DNA of 64,000 nucleotides. Source: Tropicibacter sp. Alg240-R139. Lineage in GTDB: Bacteria; Pseudomonadota; Alphaproteobacteria; Rhodobacterales; Rhodobacteraceae. The notes under the pieces are model-generated. The model was not told the DNA's origin and made no database searches. It saw nothing but the letters and a program-made list of their open reading frames with translations. The position numbers and the translations under genes are program-made. Location: positions 793,249 through 857,248 of the forward strand of contig NZ_UNRA01000002.1 of NCBI RefSeq assembly GCF_900537075.1, written 5' to 3'. Positions within the stretch are counted from its first letter, which is position 1. Each line of letters begins with the position of its first letter. This document shows positions 1 through 8,871 of the stretch, piece after piece.

Positions 1-104
1 TTGAACTCGTGCACGTCGATGATCTTTTCGGCGCAGCCGCAGCCTTCTCCCAAGCCCACCTTGGTGTAATAAAACCGTTCGAAACTTTGATCTGGTTTAC
101 TCAT
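1..104 (-). CDS. 5' end of an unrecognised gene (partial)
   Basis: This is the first 34 codons of a minus-strand gene that runs off the left edge. Its ATG (104-102) lies inside the last codons of the upstream membrane-protein gene, in the string GATGAGTAA. The two frames therefore overlap by 8 bases, a typical translational-coupling arrangement. The visible peptide starts MSKPDQSFERFYYTKVG and carries a Gly-Cys-Gly-Cys-Ala stretch at about residues 21-25, followed by an acidic-hydrophobic segment. I do not recognise the family. The paired cysteines could bind metal, but nothing else supports that. Confidence 0.5.
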   Translation of the reverse strand, partial: MSKPDQSFERFYYTKVGLGEGCGCAEKIIDVHEF

Positions 105-492
105 CCACGTCGTCCACATCGCTTTGCCCGGCCAACTGGCGCCGAACGTGGCTCCAGCTTAGACCGATTCCCAGAACGATGGACAGGGCCAGGATGCCCA
201 GCCAGACCTGCACATTCTTGTTATCCAGTTGCAGCAGGCCGAAATCGTAGAGCACCCAAAGGAGTGATGCGACAACGGCCGCGACCAGAACCATGCCAAA
301 CCCGCCGATCGAGCGCAGGGTGGCGCGGATGTAGATGATGTAGCCAATTGTCAGGATCAGCCCCAGCAGGACCGCCACGGACAAATGCGCCTGATAATTC
401 TCGATGGTCCAGCGGACATAGTTCCAGTCCGTTGGATTATAGGTCAGCGTCAGCAGCGCGAACGCAAACAGCCATCGCAGAAACATGCCCAT
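97..492 (-). CDS. DUF6524-like integral membrane protein
   Basis: A 131-residue, strongly hydrophobic protein with about four membrane segments (roughly 6-20, 34-55, 62-85 and 95-113) and a short acidic cytoplasmic tail ending DVDDVDE. Length, segment spacing and the N-terminal NPT-W motif fit the uncharacterised DUF6524 family of Rhodobacteraceae, recalled from memory. The start at 492 is preceded by a weak GGTGA; an in-frame ATG two codons later is also possible. It is divergent from purA across about 160 bases that should hold both promoters. It overlaps the next minus-strand gene by 8 bases, so the two are probably co-translated. Function is unknown. Confidence 0.65.
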   Translation of the reverse strand: MGMFLRWLFAFALLTLTYNPTDWNYVRWTIENYQAHLSVAVLLGLILTIGYIIYIRATLRSIGGFGMVLVAAVVASLLWVLYDFGLLQLDNKNVQVWLGILALSIVLGIGLSWSHVRRQLAGQSDVDDVDE

Positions 493-650
493 AAAAAATC
501 ACCGCCACATACTTTTTTGTCGCGCAGAATCGCTGAAATGGACGCAGCTGTCCAGTGTTTCGACCGGCCTGCGGCGAATTTGCGGTTTCACTGTTGCATG
601 GGCCTATGTATATGGACGCGGGTTTGATACTTCGCAGCAAAGGACCGAAT

Positions 651-1946
651 ATGGCCAATGTCGTAGTAGTCGGCGCTCAATGGGGCGACGAAGGTAAGGG
701 CAAGATTGTGGATTGGCTCAGTGAACGCGCTGACGTGATCGCGCGATTTCAGGGCGGTCACAACGCCGGCCATACCCTTGTGATCGACAGCAAGGTCTAC
801 AAGCTGCATGCGTTGCCGTCTGGCGTTGTGCGCGGCGGCAAGCTGAGCGTGATCGGCAACGGTGTGGTGCTGGATCCCTGGCACCTGATCAAAGAAATCG
901 AAACCGTGCAGGCGCAAGGTGTCGAGATCACGCCCGAGACGTTGATGATCGCGGAAAACACGCCGCTGATTCTGCCGATCCATGGGGAACTGGACCGTGC
1001 GCGGGAAGAAGCTGCCAGCAAGGGCACCAAGATTGGTACCACCGGTCGTGGTATTGGCCCGTGTTACGAGGACAAAGTGGGGCGTCGAGCGGTGCGTGTG
1101 GCTGATCTGGCCGACGACGCGACGCTTGAGGCGCGTGTGGATCGTGCTCTGCAACACCATGATCCGCTGCGCAAAGGCTTGGGAATCGAGGCCGTGGACC
1201 GCGACGCGCTGATCGCGCAACTCAAGGAAATCGCGTCGAAAATCTTGCCGTTTGCTGCGCCGGTCTGGAAGGTGCTGAACGAAAAACGCAAAGCGGGCAA
1301 GCGCATCCTGTTCGAAGGGGCGCAAGGTGCTCTGTTGGACATCGACTTTGGCACGTACCCTTTTGTAACATCCTCCAACGTGATTGCCGGCCAGGCCGCG
1401 ACAGGTGTGGGCATTGGCCCCAATTCGATTGATTTCGTGCTTGGCATCGTCAAGGCCTATACCACCCGTGTGGGCGAGGGGCCGTTCCCGACCGAATTGC
1501 ATGACGATGACGGTCAACGCCTGGGCGAACGTGGGCATGAATTCGGAACAACCACGGGTCGTAAGCGCCGTTGTGGCTGGTTCGATGCGGCGCTGCTGCG
1601 TCAAACCTGCGCCACCAGCGGGGTCAACGGCATTGCCCTGACTAAGCTAGATGTTCTGGACGGATTTGAGACGCTCAAGATTTGCGTGGGCTATGACCTG
1701 GACGGCGAACGCCTGGATTATCTGCCGACGGCGGCGGACGAGCAAGCTCGCTGTACCCCGATCTATGAAGAGATGCCCGGCTGGAGCGAATCTACTGAAG
1801 GCGCGCGCAGCTGGGCCGAACTGCCGGCGAACGCGATTAAATATGTGCGCCGCGTCGAAGAGTTGATCGACTGCCCCGTCGCGCTACTGTCTACCTCGCC
1901 CGAGCGTGAGGACACCATTCTTGTCACGGACCCGTTTGCAGACTGA
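651..1946 (+). CDS. purA: Adenylosuccinate synthetase
   Basis: Joins IMP and aspartate using GTP to give adenylosuccinate, the first committed step of AMP synthesis; cytoplasmic. The 431-residue product has the usual family length. The P-loop-like GDEGKGK is at about residues 12-18, the GGHNAGHT motif follows at about 38-45, and the active-site GTTGRGIGP stretch is near residue 128. The open frame extends further upstream, but the family-standard start [15 protein letters not shown] is the ATG at 651. Its stop overlaps the start of the next gene (TGATG), so the two are co-translated. The divergent neighbour shares the upstream region. Confidence 0.97.
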   Translation: MANVVVVGAQWGDEGKGKIVDWLSERADVIARFQGGHNAGHTLVIDSKVYKLHALPSGVVRGGKLSVIGNGVVLDPWHLIKEIETVQAQGVEITPETLMIAENTPLILPIHGELDRAREEAASKGTKIGTTGRGIGPCYEDKVGRRAVRVADLADDATLEARVDRALQHHDPLRKGLGIEAVDRDALIAQLKEIASKILPFAAPVWKVLNEKRKAGKRILFEGAQGALLDIDFGTYPFVTSSNVIAGQAATGVGIGPNSIDFVLGIVKAYTTRVGEGPFPTELHDDDGQRLGERGHEFGTTTGRKRRCGWFDAALLRQTCATSGVNGIALTKLDVLDGFETLKICVGYDLDGERLDYLPTAADEQARCTPIYEEMPGWSESTEGARSWAELPANAIKYVRRVEELIDCPVALLSTSPEREDTILVTDPFAD

Positions 1947-2197
1947 TGGCTAATGAAATGAAACCCGGACTGAGCTACAAGGCCCGCCGCCGGTGGGCCC
2001 TTGTCATCCTGTTACTGGGAATGCCGATCTACATCATAATGGTGGTGTTCATCCTGAGCCTGCTGAACCGCCCACCGATCTGGGTAGAACTGCTTGTCTA
2101 CATTGGCTTGGGGATCGCTTGGGTGCTGCCCTTTAAGGCGGTGTTCCGGGGGGTCGGTCAGGCTGACCCGGACGCGCCGGATGATCGCAACTCCTAA
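1946..2197 (+). CDS. DUF2842 family small membrane protein
   Basis: An 83-residue protein with two predicted membrane helices (about 17-38 and 47-64). It has a basic N-terminus (KARRRWA) and an acidic tail. Size and the PxWVExxxYxxLGxxWxxP pattern match DUF2842, a small alphaproteobacterial membrane family of unknown function. Its ATG overlaps the purA stop by one base, so expression should follow purA. An intrinsic terminator follows 20 bases after the stop, closing the operon. Confidence 0.8.
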   Translation: MANEMKPGLSYKARRRWALVILLLGMPIYIIMVVFILSLLNRPPIWVELLVYIGLGIAWVLPFKAVFRGVGQADPDAPDDRNS

Positions 2198-2218
2198 TCT
2201 GCTTTGACGTTGAAGCTG

Positions 2219-2252
2219 AAAAGCACCTGCCAGTCAGGTGCTTTTTTCTTTT
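2219..2252 (+). terminator. Intrinsic terminator of the purA operon
   Basis: Perfect stem AAAGCACCTG / CAGGTGCTTT with a short CCAGT-region loop, followed directly by a T-rich run (TTTTTTCTTTT). It lies 20 bases after the DUF2842 stop. Confidence 0.9.
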
Positions 2253-2304
2253 CCCGACGCCAGCGGTGTCGAGAGTTGTTCGATCGTTTGGTTTTCCAAT
2301 CTCG

Positions 2305-2437
2305 GGGAGCTCCCGCACCCGAGCGATCCCGACTTTGTCGGCACCGCTAGCGGCTTTGGGCCGGGCACCGGGCAAAGCCCGGTGCCCGGCCCAACAGGAG
2401 GAGATGTTTCGCTAGAAACATTGACGACGGGCGGGAG
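2305..2437 (+). repeat. Structured intergenic element, copy A (long form)
   Basis: One of nine related copies in the window. Order: 5' block GCTCCCGCACCCGAGCG, a short GAC..GTC hairpin, a CGCTAGCGGCTTT segment, a very GC-rich hairpin ending in CCCAAC, the linker AGGAGGA, a hairpin TGTTTC-GCTA-GAAACA, and the tail TGACGACGGGCGGGAG. The tail can pair with the 5' block to close the whole element. It sits between the purA operon terminator and the convergent acidic-protein gene. Chance ORFs across it are artefacts of its GC-rich palindromes. Confidence 0.85.
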
Positions 2438-2603
2438 GGTCTCGGGTGAGAGTGCCGTGTTTCGCACCAAGCCACTTTCAGCGATCAACGGCTTTGAGGC
2501 GCGGATCAAGTGGGCGTGTAGGTGGCCCAGCAGGTTTTGGCCAACAGACCGTCGCGGACAGTAAGCGCCTTGCAATGAAGTTGGTGTGGAAACTGGCGAT
2601 GGC
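2438..2603. other. Intergenic remainder with no recognisable feature
   Basis: About 165 bases between element copy A and the terminator of the acidic-protein gene. A short plus-strand frame crosses it, but it has no convincing ribosome binding site, family resemblance or codon bias. I see no gene or RNA here. Confidence 0.5.
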
Positions 2604-2653
2604 TAAAAAACACAAAAAAGGCCGCTAAATTCGGCGGCCTCCTTTGTGTTTTT
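2604..2653 (-). terminator. Intrinsic terminator of the acidic-protein gene
   Basis: Inner stem AGGCCGC / GCGGCCT extended by an outer AAACACAAA / TTTGTGTTT stem. On the minus strand it is followed by a T-rich run. It lies 12 bases past the stop at 2665 and, having A and T runs on both sides, may work in both directions. Confidence 0.85.
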
Positions 2654-2664
2654 AGGTGTGCAAT

Positions 2665-4947
2665 TTACCCAGCTGCACGTTTGCCTGGGTGGAACCCAAT
2701 GTCTCCCGAGGCAACAAAGCGACCCCCGCCAGCTTTTTCGATCTTGCCATCACGGAGCAGCTGGCCAAACGACCGCAGACCGTCTTCGCGGTTAAAGCTC
2801 TGGTTATCCAGCTGACGCACTTTGTTCATCAACTGCGGGCGCGAGAATTGTTCGCGACCTTCGACAAACGACATGTAGGCTGCGGCTGCTTCCAGCAGAT
2901 CGGGCAACGACACGGCCCCTTGTTCAGCGGCGTAGTCGGCAAACCCGTTGCCAGTTTCATTGTTGGGATCATCTGCGACAACCGAGGCAACACGGCGTGG
3001 GCGCACCGGGCCACGGTTCTGGGTCTCTGTCGGTACGTCGATGCGCTGCTCGGCCACCAGCTTGAGTGGCGCCGGGCGGTCGCCGCCGGCACGCGGACGC
3101 GGGCTTGAAGCTTTGGCTGTGGGTCGGCGGGGGCGCACCACGCTTGCCAGGTCTTCGCGATAATCATCGTCGCTGGTGTGGGTGCCAACAGTGCCACCTG
3201 CCGACCGCTCGGCATGCGCTGCCGCAACGGCTGCACGCAGATGCGTATAAGCTTCGCGTGAAGAGGATGTGTCGGGATCATCCAGCTTTTCGTCAGCGGT
3301 TGCCATCAGGCGAGACAGGTCGTCTTCGTCAGCTTCCAGCTTGGGGGCTTCCTCAGGTGTTTCGCGTTCTGATTCGGCGTCCTGTTCTTTGGCAACGTCG
3401 TCGACATTCCCAACATGAACCTCGGCCCCATCTTCGGCTTCGGGTTCCATCTGCGGCAGTTCGTCGTCGTCGTCATCGGAATGCGCGTTTAGTTCGGCTT
3501 CAACGGCGGCCAGTTCCCGCATCAGGTCGGCCTCGTCCTCGGGCAGCAGCGAGCTGCCGCCAACCGCGTCTTCCTGCGATGCGTCATTCTGGGCGTTGTC
3601 TTCGTTGGTTTCTTCATCCGCGGCCTGCAGCTCCCCAGCGGCAATCGCCGCCTCAAGATCACTGCGCTTGACTTTCAGGACACGGGCTTTGATCGGCGCC
3701 GATTTTTCGGGAGTTTCGCCAGAGTTCAGGATGTTGTCCAACTCGTCATCGGCGTCGTCAGCACCGCTGTCGCCCAAGTCCGAGAACAGAGCGTCCTCTT
3801 GCGGCATATCAACCGTGTCTGCGTCGTCTTCGACGTCCAAGGTGTCCAGGATTGCAGTGACATCATCTGCTTCATCCCCAGCCTCATCCTGATCCTCAAC
3901 GTCTTCGTCCGCTTGCAGGGCTGCGGTCAGGCCAACTGCCGCAGCGGTAACCACATCATCGGCATGCTCGTCTTCGGCATAAGTCTCGGTTTGAGCTGCC
4001 TTTTCGTTGCGCGAAACAACGGCACGGATGCGCTGCAGCTTAGCGGCGATGCTGTCGGCGGCCGGAACGGTGTCGTCGTTTTCGACCGGCTCGGCTTCAA
4101 CGATAGGTGCTTCGTCCTTGGGGTCAGCCACACGGGCGGCAATCGCTGCAAGGGCGGCGTCTTCGTCGGTGTCTGTGGCGTCGGGTTCGACGTCCGCAGC
4201 AACTTCGGGAGCTTCGTCCAAATCCTCGGCGGTACTTTCGTCCGCCGCGTCTTCGATTTCGACTATCGGCGCGGCTTCTATCGTCTCGACATGTTCAGCC
4301 TCGTCTATCGGTGTTTCTTCGGAAACGACCTCGGTTGCCTCGGGCTCAACCTCTGGCGGCTGGCTTTCCGCAACTGGGTCTTCGTCGATCTGTTCTTCGA
4401 TCTCCTCGACTTCCGCAACGACTTGCTCAGCCTCTTCCTCGGCAGGTGCCTCTTCGACAACGATTGCGGCGGCGGGGGCTGCGATCGAAGTTGCTGCCGC
4501 GATCTCCTCGGTTGCCTCCACTGAAGGTGCTTCAACAGGGCTTTCGTCAGTTACGGTCGGGGCGTTCTCTTGTTCAGCTTCTGTGGCGTGGGCCTCTTCA
4601 ACTGGTGCAGCATCAGGCTCAGCAGCAGGGGCCGGGGCTGGATCAGGTTCTGGCTGGGCCTCGACCACGTCGGCGGCAACCGGCGCAACAGCTTCGGCAG
4701 CGCGCAGCACAATACCTTTAGAATCAGTGCGGGCTTCGACTTGCCGCGAAATCTCCCGCTGTGCGATCCGTGCCAGCATGTCAGCGTCGGGTTGGGGTGG
4801 TTCTGCCCCGAAATAGCGGTCGTCCGATGCCAAATCCCTAAAGTACTCGGCAATGGCTTTCATGGTGTCAAAAGAGTCTTCGAACCCTTCCAACGTGCAG
4901 GAAAATGTCCCGTATGAGACGGTCAATACCTTGTTGTTCTGTACCAT
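2665..4947 (-). CDS. Large acidic low-complexity protein of unknown function
   Basis: A 760-residue protein with three regions. Residues 1 to about 60 form a compact conserved-looking domain (VLTVSYGTFSCTLEGF, then F-AIAEYFRDLA-DDRYFGAEPPQ). Residues of about 80-640 are almost entirely Ala/Glu/Asp/Val, very acidic and probably disordered. Residues of about 655-760 are globular, with a helix-rich, winged-helix-like stretch (FSRPQLMNKVRQLDN...RSFGQLLRDGKIEKAGGGRF). There is no signal peptide or membrane segment. It is monocistronic with its own terminator and divergent from thiamine pyrophosphokinase. I know similar proteins in roseobacters but no established function. The spacer suggests a tether between an N-terminal binding module and a C-terminal one (inference). 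Confidence 0.8.
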   Translation of the reverse strand: MVQNNKVLTVSYGTFSCTLEGFEDSFDTMKAIAEYFRDLASDDRYFGAEPPQPDADMLARIAQREISRQVEARTDSKGIVLRAAEAVAPVAADVVEAQPEPDPAPAPAAEPDAAPVEEAHATEAEQENAPTVTDESPVEAPSVEATEEIAAATSIAAPAAAIVVEEAPAEEEAEQVVAEVEEIEEQIDEDPVAESQPPEVEPEATEVVSEETPIDEAEHVETIEAAPIVEIEDAADESTAEDLDEAPEVAADVEPDATDTDEDAALAAIAARVADPKDEAPIVEAEPVENDDTVPAADSIAAKLQRIRAVVSRNEKAAQTETYAEDEHADDVVTAAAVGLTAALQADEDVEDQDEAGDEADDVTAILDTLDVEDDADTVDMPQEDALFSDLGDSGADDADDELDNILNSGETPEKSAPIKARVLKVKRSDLEAAIAAGELQAADEETNEDNAQNDASQEDAVGGSSLLPEDEADLMRELAAVEAELNAHSDDDDDELPQMEPEAEDGAEVHVGNVDDVAKEQDAESERETPEEAPKLEADEDDLSRLMATADEKLDDPDTSSSREAYTHLRAAVAAAHAERSAGGTVGTHTSDDDYREDLASVVRPRRPTAKASSPRPRAGGDRPAPLKLVAEQRIDVPTETQNRGPVRPRRVASVVADDPNNETGNGFADYAAEQGAVSLPDLLEAAAAYMSFVEGREQFSRPQLMNKVRQLDNQSFNREDGLRSFGQLLRDGKIEKAGGGRFVASGDIGFHPGKRAAG

Positions 4948-5086
4948 GGGATGCTCGTCCTCTACATACTTATGGCAACCCGTTTACCATTCCCGAGGCG
5001 TCAATTTCGGCCCGAATCTGTGCAAATGAGCGTATCATTTTGTGACCAGATTGTGTTCCGTTTCCTAAATAAGGCTAAATCGACCA

Positions 5087-5779
5087 ATGAAACCCCTTAT
5101 TGTTGAGCATTCAGAACCAATCACACTGATTGGCGGCGGTGAGGTGGGTGAAAACGACCTAGAGTTGGCCCTGGCTGTGGCGCCGGTGCTTGTTGCAGCT
5201 GATGGCGGGGCAGATCGGGCGGTGGCTCGGGGGCACATGCCACAGGCGGTGATCGGGGATTTTGACTCGGTCTCGGACGTGGTTAGGCGTCAGGTGCCAC
5301 CCGATCGGCTGTTTCCGGTACGCGAACAGGATACCACCGATTTCGACAAGGCGCTGCGGCACACCAGGGCCCCGTTTCTGGTTGGGGTGGGATTTCTGGG
5401 TGGTCGGGTCGATCACCAGCTGGCGGTGCTCAACACGTTGGTGCGCAATGCTGAAAAGCCCTGCATTTTGCTGGGGGCTCATGAGGTATTGTTTCATGCA
5501 CCACCCCGGATCGAGCTGGCGTTGAACCCCGCTGACGTGGTGTCATTGTTTCCACTGGCGCGCGTATCGGGGCGGTCGACCGGGTTGGAATGGCCCATTG
5601 ATGGGCTGACGTTTGAGCCTTCAGGGCAAATTGGCACGTCAAATCGCAGCACGGGACCGGTCACGATAGAGGTGGATCTGCCGGGGTTGTTGGTCATCGT
5701 GCCGCGCGGTGCCTTCGATCTGGTCACGCAGGCGTTTCGTTCAGCTCAGCGCGCGCAGTGGCCCGCTCACGCAGAATGA
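5087..5779 (+). CDS. thiN: Thiamine pyrophosphokinase
   Basis: Transfers pyrophosphate from ATP to thiamine to make thiamine diphosphate; cytoplasmic. The 230-residue protein carries the family signatures: ADGGAD near residue 38, GDFDS near 57, the metal-site DTTDFDKAL near 82, GGRVDH near 105, and the C-terminal thiamine-site SNRS near 184. Length fits the family. It is expressed alone. Its last 56 bases overlap, on the opposite strand, the end of the EamA transporter gene. Its product would serve the ThDP-dependent decarboxylase encoded at 42243. Confidence 0.88.
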   Translation: MKPLIVEHSEPITLIGGGEVGENDLELALAVAPVLVAADGGADRAVARGHMPQAVIGDFDSVSDVVRRQVPPDRLFPVREQDTTDFDKALRHTRAPFLVGVGFLGGRVDHQLAVLNTLVRNAEKPCILLGAHEVLFHAPPRIELALNPADVVSLFPLARVSGRSTGLEWPIDGLTFEPSGQIGTSNRSTGPVTIEVDLPGLLVIVPRGAFDLVTQAFRSAQRAQWPAHAE

Positions 5780-6638
5780 TATAAAGGCCTGCGGCCATCG
5801 TGATGCAGATGCCAACGCCGGCCAGCCCGTTGGGCAGGTCGCTGAAGATCAGCCAGCCTATGACCGTGGCCACAGGGATTTCCAGATACTGCATCGGGGC
5901 CAGAGTGGCCGATGGGGCATAGCGCAGCGACCAGGTCATCAGCAGATGCGCCATCGTCCCCAACAGGCCGATGGCCAGCATCAGCCAGCTTGTCATAGGG
6001 GCGGGCATCACCAACGTTAGTGGCTCGACCCCCATGTTGTGACCGACGAGCAGGACTGGCAACAGCACGAGGCATGCCATGACCCCCGAAACCGCTTGCA
6101 ACCCCACAGGATCAGTATCCTTGGCCAATTGCCGGGTGATCAGCATGAAAAGCGAGAACACAATTGCCACCACCAACGGCAGCAGGGCAGGCCAACCCAC
6201 CTCGGCAAAGCTGGGCTGAATGACCAGAAGTGTGCCCATGAAGCCAACGATGCAGGCGCCCAGCCGACGCGAGCCGACTTCTTCGCCCAAAACGTATTTG
6301 CCAAGAAGGAGCATGATAAAGGGCATGACAAAGGCGATGGCTATGGCGTCTGCAAGTGGCAGATATTGCAACGCAGTGAACATTGTACCGATTCCCACGA
6401 TATGAAGCGCGGTCCGCAGCGCTGTCAGCCGCAACAGCCGTCCGCGAATGCGCCAGGCTCGTCCGGTCAGACTCACCAGCGGGATTAGAACAATCGCCTG
6501 CACGGCAAAGCGGACCAGCAGCAACTCTCCTACTGGGATAGTACCGCTCAACAGTTTGGCGACTGCGTCACCCATGGGGGCGACGACACAAAATCCCAAC
6601 ATCAAGAAGATACCCAAAAGGGGGCGATCATGCGACAT
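5724..6638 (-). CDS. EamA/DMT family transporter
   Basis: A 304-residue inner-membrane protein with ten predicted helices in two EamA repeats. The C-terminal repeat holds the usual APMQYLEIPVATVIGWLIF-type motif. The family exports amino acids or other small metabolites; the substrate cannot be read from sequence. It lies downstream of the serine dehydratase gene's end on the same strand, with a 71-base gap containing a perfect palindrome (6687-6699). Its 3' end overlaps thiN by 56 bases in convergent orientation. Confidence 0.85.
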   Translation of the reverse strand: MSHDRPLLGIFLMLGFCVVAPMGDAVAKLLSGTIPVGELLLVRFAVQAIVLIPLVSLTGRAWRIRGRLLRLTALRTALHIVGIGTMFTALQYLPLADAIAIAFVMPFIMLLLGKYVLGEEVGSRRLGACIVGFMGTLLVIQPSFAEVGWPALLPLVVAIVFSLFMLITRQLAKDTDPVGLQAVSGVMACLVLLPVLLVGHNMGVEPLTLVMPAPMTSWLMLAIGLLGTMAHLLMTWSLRYAPSATLAPMQYLEIPVATVIGWLIFSDLPNGLAGVGICITMAAGLYIILRERATARAELNETPA

Positions 6639-6686
6639 GCCGCCACGCTAGGGAATGGCAAGATCGGGATCAACCCATCCTAGTGC

Positions 6687-6699
6687 TGACCTGAGGTCA
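6687..6699. promoter_or_regulatory. Perfect 13-bp palindrome TGACCTGAGGTCA
   Basis: TGACCT-G-AGGTCA sits 49 bases upstream of the EamA transporter start, between two minus-strand genes. Symmetry and position suggest an operator or, less likely, a short hairpin in the serine dehydratase 3' end. No T run follows it. The binding protein is unknown. Confidence 0.35.
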
Positions 6700-6709
6700 C
6701 CACTTGTGA

Positions 6710-8083
6710 TCAGCAGTTCGGAACGTTGACCGCCAGACCACCGAGCGAGGTTTCCTTGTACTTTTCATGCATGTCGTGACCTGTCTGGCGCATGGTCTCG
6801 ATGCACGCATCCAAAGGTACGAAATGCTGCCCGTCACCACGCAGTGCCAGCGAGGCCGCCGAGACGGCCTTGATCGCAGCCAGCCCGTTACGTTCGATGC
6901 AGGGCACCTGCACCAGTCCTTTGACCGGATCGCAGGTCATGCCCAAATGATGTTCCAGCGCGATCTCGGCAGCGTTTTCTACCTGCTGGGGCGTACCGCC
7001 CATCACCGCGCAAAGGCCCGCGGCGGCCATCGCCGCAGCGCTGCCGACCTCTGCCTGACATCCCGCTTCGGCACCAGAGATCGAGGCGTTGAACTTGACC
7101 AACCCGCCGATGGCGGCAGCGGTCAGCAGGAAATCCTCGATATGACTTTCCGAGGCGCCGGGTACGTGGTCCAGATAGTAGCGTATCACCGCAGGCAGGG
7201 TACCCGCGGCACCGTTGGTAGGTGCGGTGACGACCTGACCGCCGGCGGCGTTCTCTTCGTTCACCGCCATGGCGTAGACGCTCATCCAGTCATTGATGGT
7301 GTGCGGCGCGTTCAGGTTCATGCCGCGTTCGGCCTGCAGCGCGTCATGGATTCCCTTGGCGCGACGACGCACGTTCAGGCCGCCGGGCAGGATGCCGTCG
7401 GTGACCAGCCCGCGCTCGATGCAACCGTTCATGACCTCCCAGATGCGAGCCGAGCCCTTGGCAAAGCTCACGGCACAACCGCGAGAGATTTCGTTCTCGC
7501 GCTTCATCTCGGCTATCGACATTCCGCTGGCATTTGCCATCTCCAGCATCTCGGCCGCAGATTTGAACGGATAGGGGACCGGGTCGCCTTCATCAGTGGC
7601 TTTGCCCTCGGCCAGTTCTTCTTCGGTCAGGACAAAACCGCCACCGATGGAGTAATAGACCTGCCGCAGGATCACGTCGCCCTGTGCATCGGTGGCCATC
7701 AGCGCCATGCCGTTGGCGTGGCCGGGCAGGTTGGTATCGTAGTCAAAGATCAGATCGGTCTTTGGATCAAAATGCAGCTCGGAAAGCCCCTCGGGCGACA
7801 CCGTCTGGGTCTCGGCAATCGCGGCAAGTGCTGCCTCGGCCTTGTAGTGGTCATAGCTGTCGGGCAGGAACCCCGCGAGGCCCAGAATGGTCGCACGGTC
7901 GGTCGCGTGCCCAACGCCAGTGAACGCCAGAGAGCCATGCAGCGAGCCGCGCAGCCCGTGGAATTCGAACGGCGAGGCGCGCATCAGGTCCAGGAACCGC
8001 GCAGCGGCCACCATCGGACCCATGGTATGAGACGAAGACGGGCCTACGCCCACTTTGAACATGTCGAAGACAGAGAGAAACAT
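6710..8083 (-). CDS. sdaA: L-serine ammonia-lyase (iron-sulfur serine dehydratase)
   Basis: Deaminates L-serine to pyruvate and ammonia using a [4Fe-4S] cluster; cytoplasmic. The 457-residue single-chain form has the beta domain first (GVGPSSSHTMGP near residue 13), then the alpha domain. Candidate cluster cysteines are in GCQAEVGSAAAMAA and in MTCDPVKGLVQVPC. A longer frame starts at 8116, but the family start MFLSVFDMFKVGVGP corresponds to the ATG at 8083. That ATG comes one base after the stop of the GST gene (TAA-A-ATG), so the two are probably co-transcribed. Confidence 0.95.
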   Translation of the reverse strand: MFLSVFDMFKVGVGPSSSHTMGPMVAAARFLDLMRASPFEFHGLRGSLHGSLAFTGVGHATDRATILGLAGFLPDSYDHYKAEAALAAIAETQTVSPEGLSELHFDPKTDLIFDYDTNLPGHANGMALMATDAQGDVILRQVYYSIGGGFVLTEEELAEGKATDEGDPVPYPFKSAAEMLEMANASGMSIAEMKRENEISRGCAVSFAKGSARIWEVMNGCIERGLVTDGILPGGLNVRRRAKGIHDALQAERGMNLNAPHTINDWMSVYAMAVNEENAAGGQVVTAPTNGAAGTLPAVIRYYLDHVPGASESHIEDFLLTAAAIGGLVKFNASISGAEAGCQAEVGSAAAMAAAGLCAVMGGTPQQVENAAEIALEHHLGMTCDPVKGLVQVPCIERNGLAAIKAVSAASLALRGDGQHFVPLDACIETMRQTGHDMHEKYKETSLGGLAVNVPNC

Positions 8084-8084
8084 T

Positions 8085-8780
8085 TTACTGAGCTGAGCCT
8101 TCTGGAGGAGTGGCATATGTGGGTGACGTGAATGGGATGGCGCTCAGACCTTCGGCCTGAATGGCGGCGCGGGTGGCCGTGCGGGTTTCCAGCGCTTGCA
8201 GGATCCGTTGCAAATATGGGGTGTCGCTGATGTTGTACCAGCTGCGGTCGCTGCCCGCCGGATATATGGCCATCCAGCGCATCATGCAGGCGACATAGTA
8301 TGTCAGAACCGATGGCGTTTCGGCGCTGAACCAAGATGGTGCGTCTTTGGCGACTTGATCCAGCAGCCCAAGATGGTGGCGCAGGCGGGGGCGAATGCCT
8401 GCGCGCAGAGTTTCCGCCTCAGACGCGTCGATGTATTTTTCGGCATAGAACAGTATACGCAGATCGGCGTGCAGGGTGTTCGAGGCAAAGAACAGCCATT
8501 TCAGGAAATCGCCACGCTCGTGGGCTTTGGGGCCAAGCTGTTCGTATGTATCAACCAGCCACAGCAGGATCGCAGCGGTTTCGAAAAGCGACCCTTGCGG
8601 TGTCTCAAGAACCGGGATCAGCCTGTTGGGATTGAGCGCGCGATAGGCGGCGCTGTCTTGGGCACGCACCCGGCGATCCACCAGCACCGTGTCAAACGGC
8701 ACGTCCATCTCAAGCAACGCAAGCCGGATCACCAGCGAGGCATTGTCGGGGGCATAATGAAGGCGCAGGTCCTGTGTCAT
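8085..8780 (-). CDS. Glutathione S-transferase family protein
   Basis: A 231-residue protein with an N-terminal thioredoxin-like domain (about 1-80) containing NPNRLIPVLE and the E-T/S glutathione-binding turn (LFETAAILLWL), followed by an all-helical domain. The reaction is unknown; the family conjugates, isomerises or reduces substrates with glutathione. It is directly upstream of serine dehydratase with one base between stop and start. This is one of three GST-like genes in the window (others at 23208 and 30964). Confidence 0.85.
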   Translation of the reverse strand: MTQDLRLHYAPDNASLVIRLALLEMDVPFDTVLVDRRVRAQDSAAYRALNPNRLIPVLETPQGSLFETAAILLWLVDTYEQLGPKAHERGDFLKWLFFASNTLHADLRILFYAEKYIDASEAETLRAGIRPRLRHHLGLLDQVAKDAPSWFSAETPSVLTYYVACMMRWMAIYPAGSDRSWYNISDTPYLQRILQALETRTATRAAIQAEGLSAIPFTSPTYATPPEGSAQ

Positions 8781-8871
8781 GCACTAGTCCGATAGATGGG
8801 TACGACATTAGGTCAGTTCGATTGCGACGTTTCCAATCGGAAACGCGCAATATTCCCTCGACCACCACGTG

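Noticed and set aside
588-1604. 338-codon minus-strand frame antisense to purA
   Set aside because: It mirrors purA codon structure in a high-GC genome; no ribosome binding site, no family resemblance.
2234-2575. Frames of about 110 codons on both strands through element copy A
   Set aside because: Created by the GC-rich palindromes; similar frames appear at other copies without conserved start sites.
3799-4816. Long plus-strand frames (Ser/Ala-rich and Arg-rich) opposite the acidic protein
   Set aside because: Low-complexity shadows of GAA/GAG/GCC-rich codons on the other strand; the acidic frame has recognisable end domains and a terminator.
6767-8131. 454-codon plus-strand frame opposite serine dehydratase
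   Set aside because: Antisense shadow; the minus-strand protein is unambiguous.
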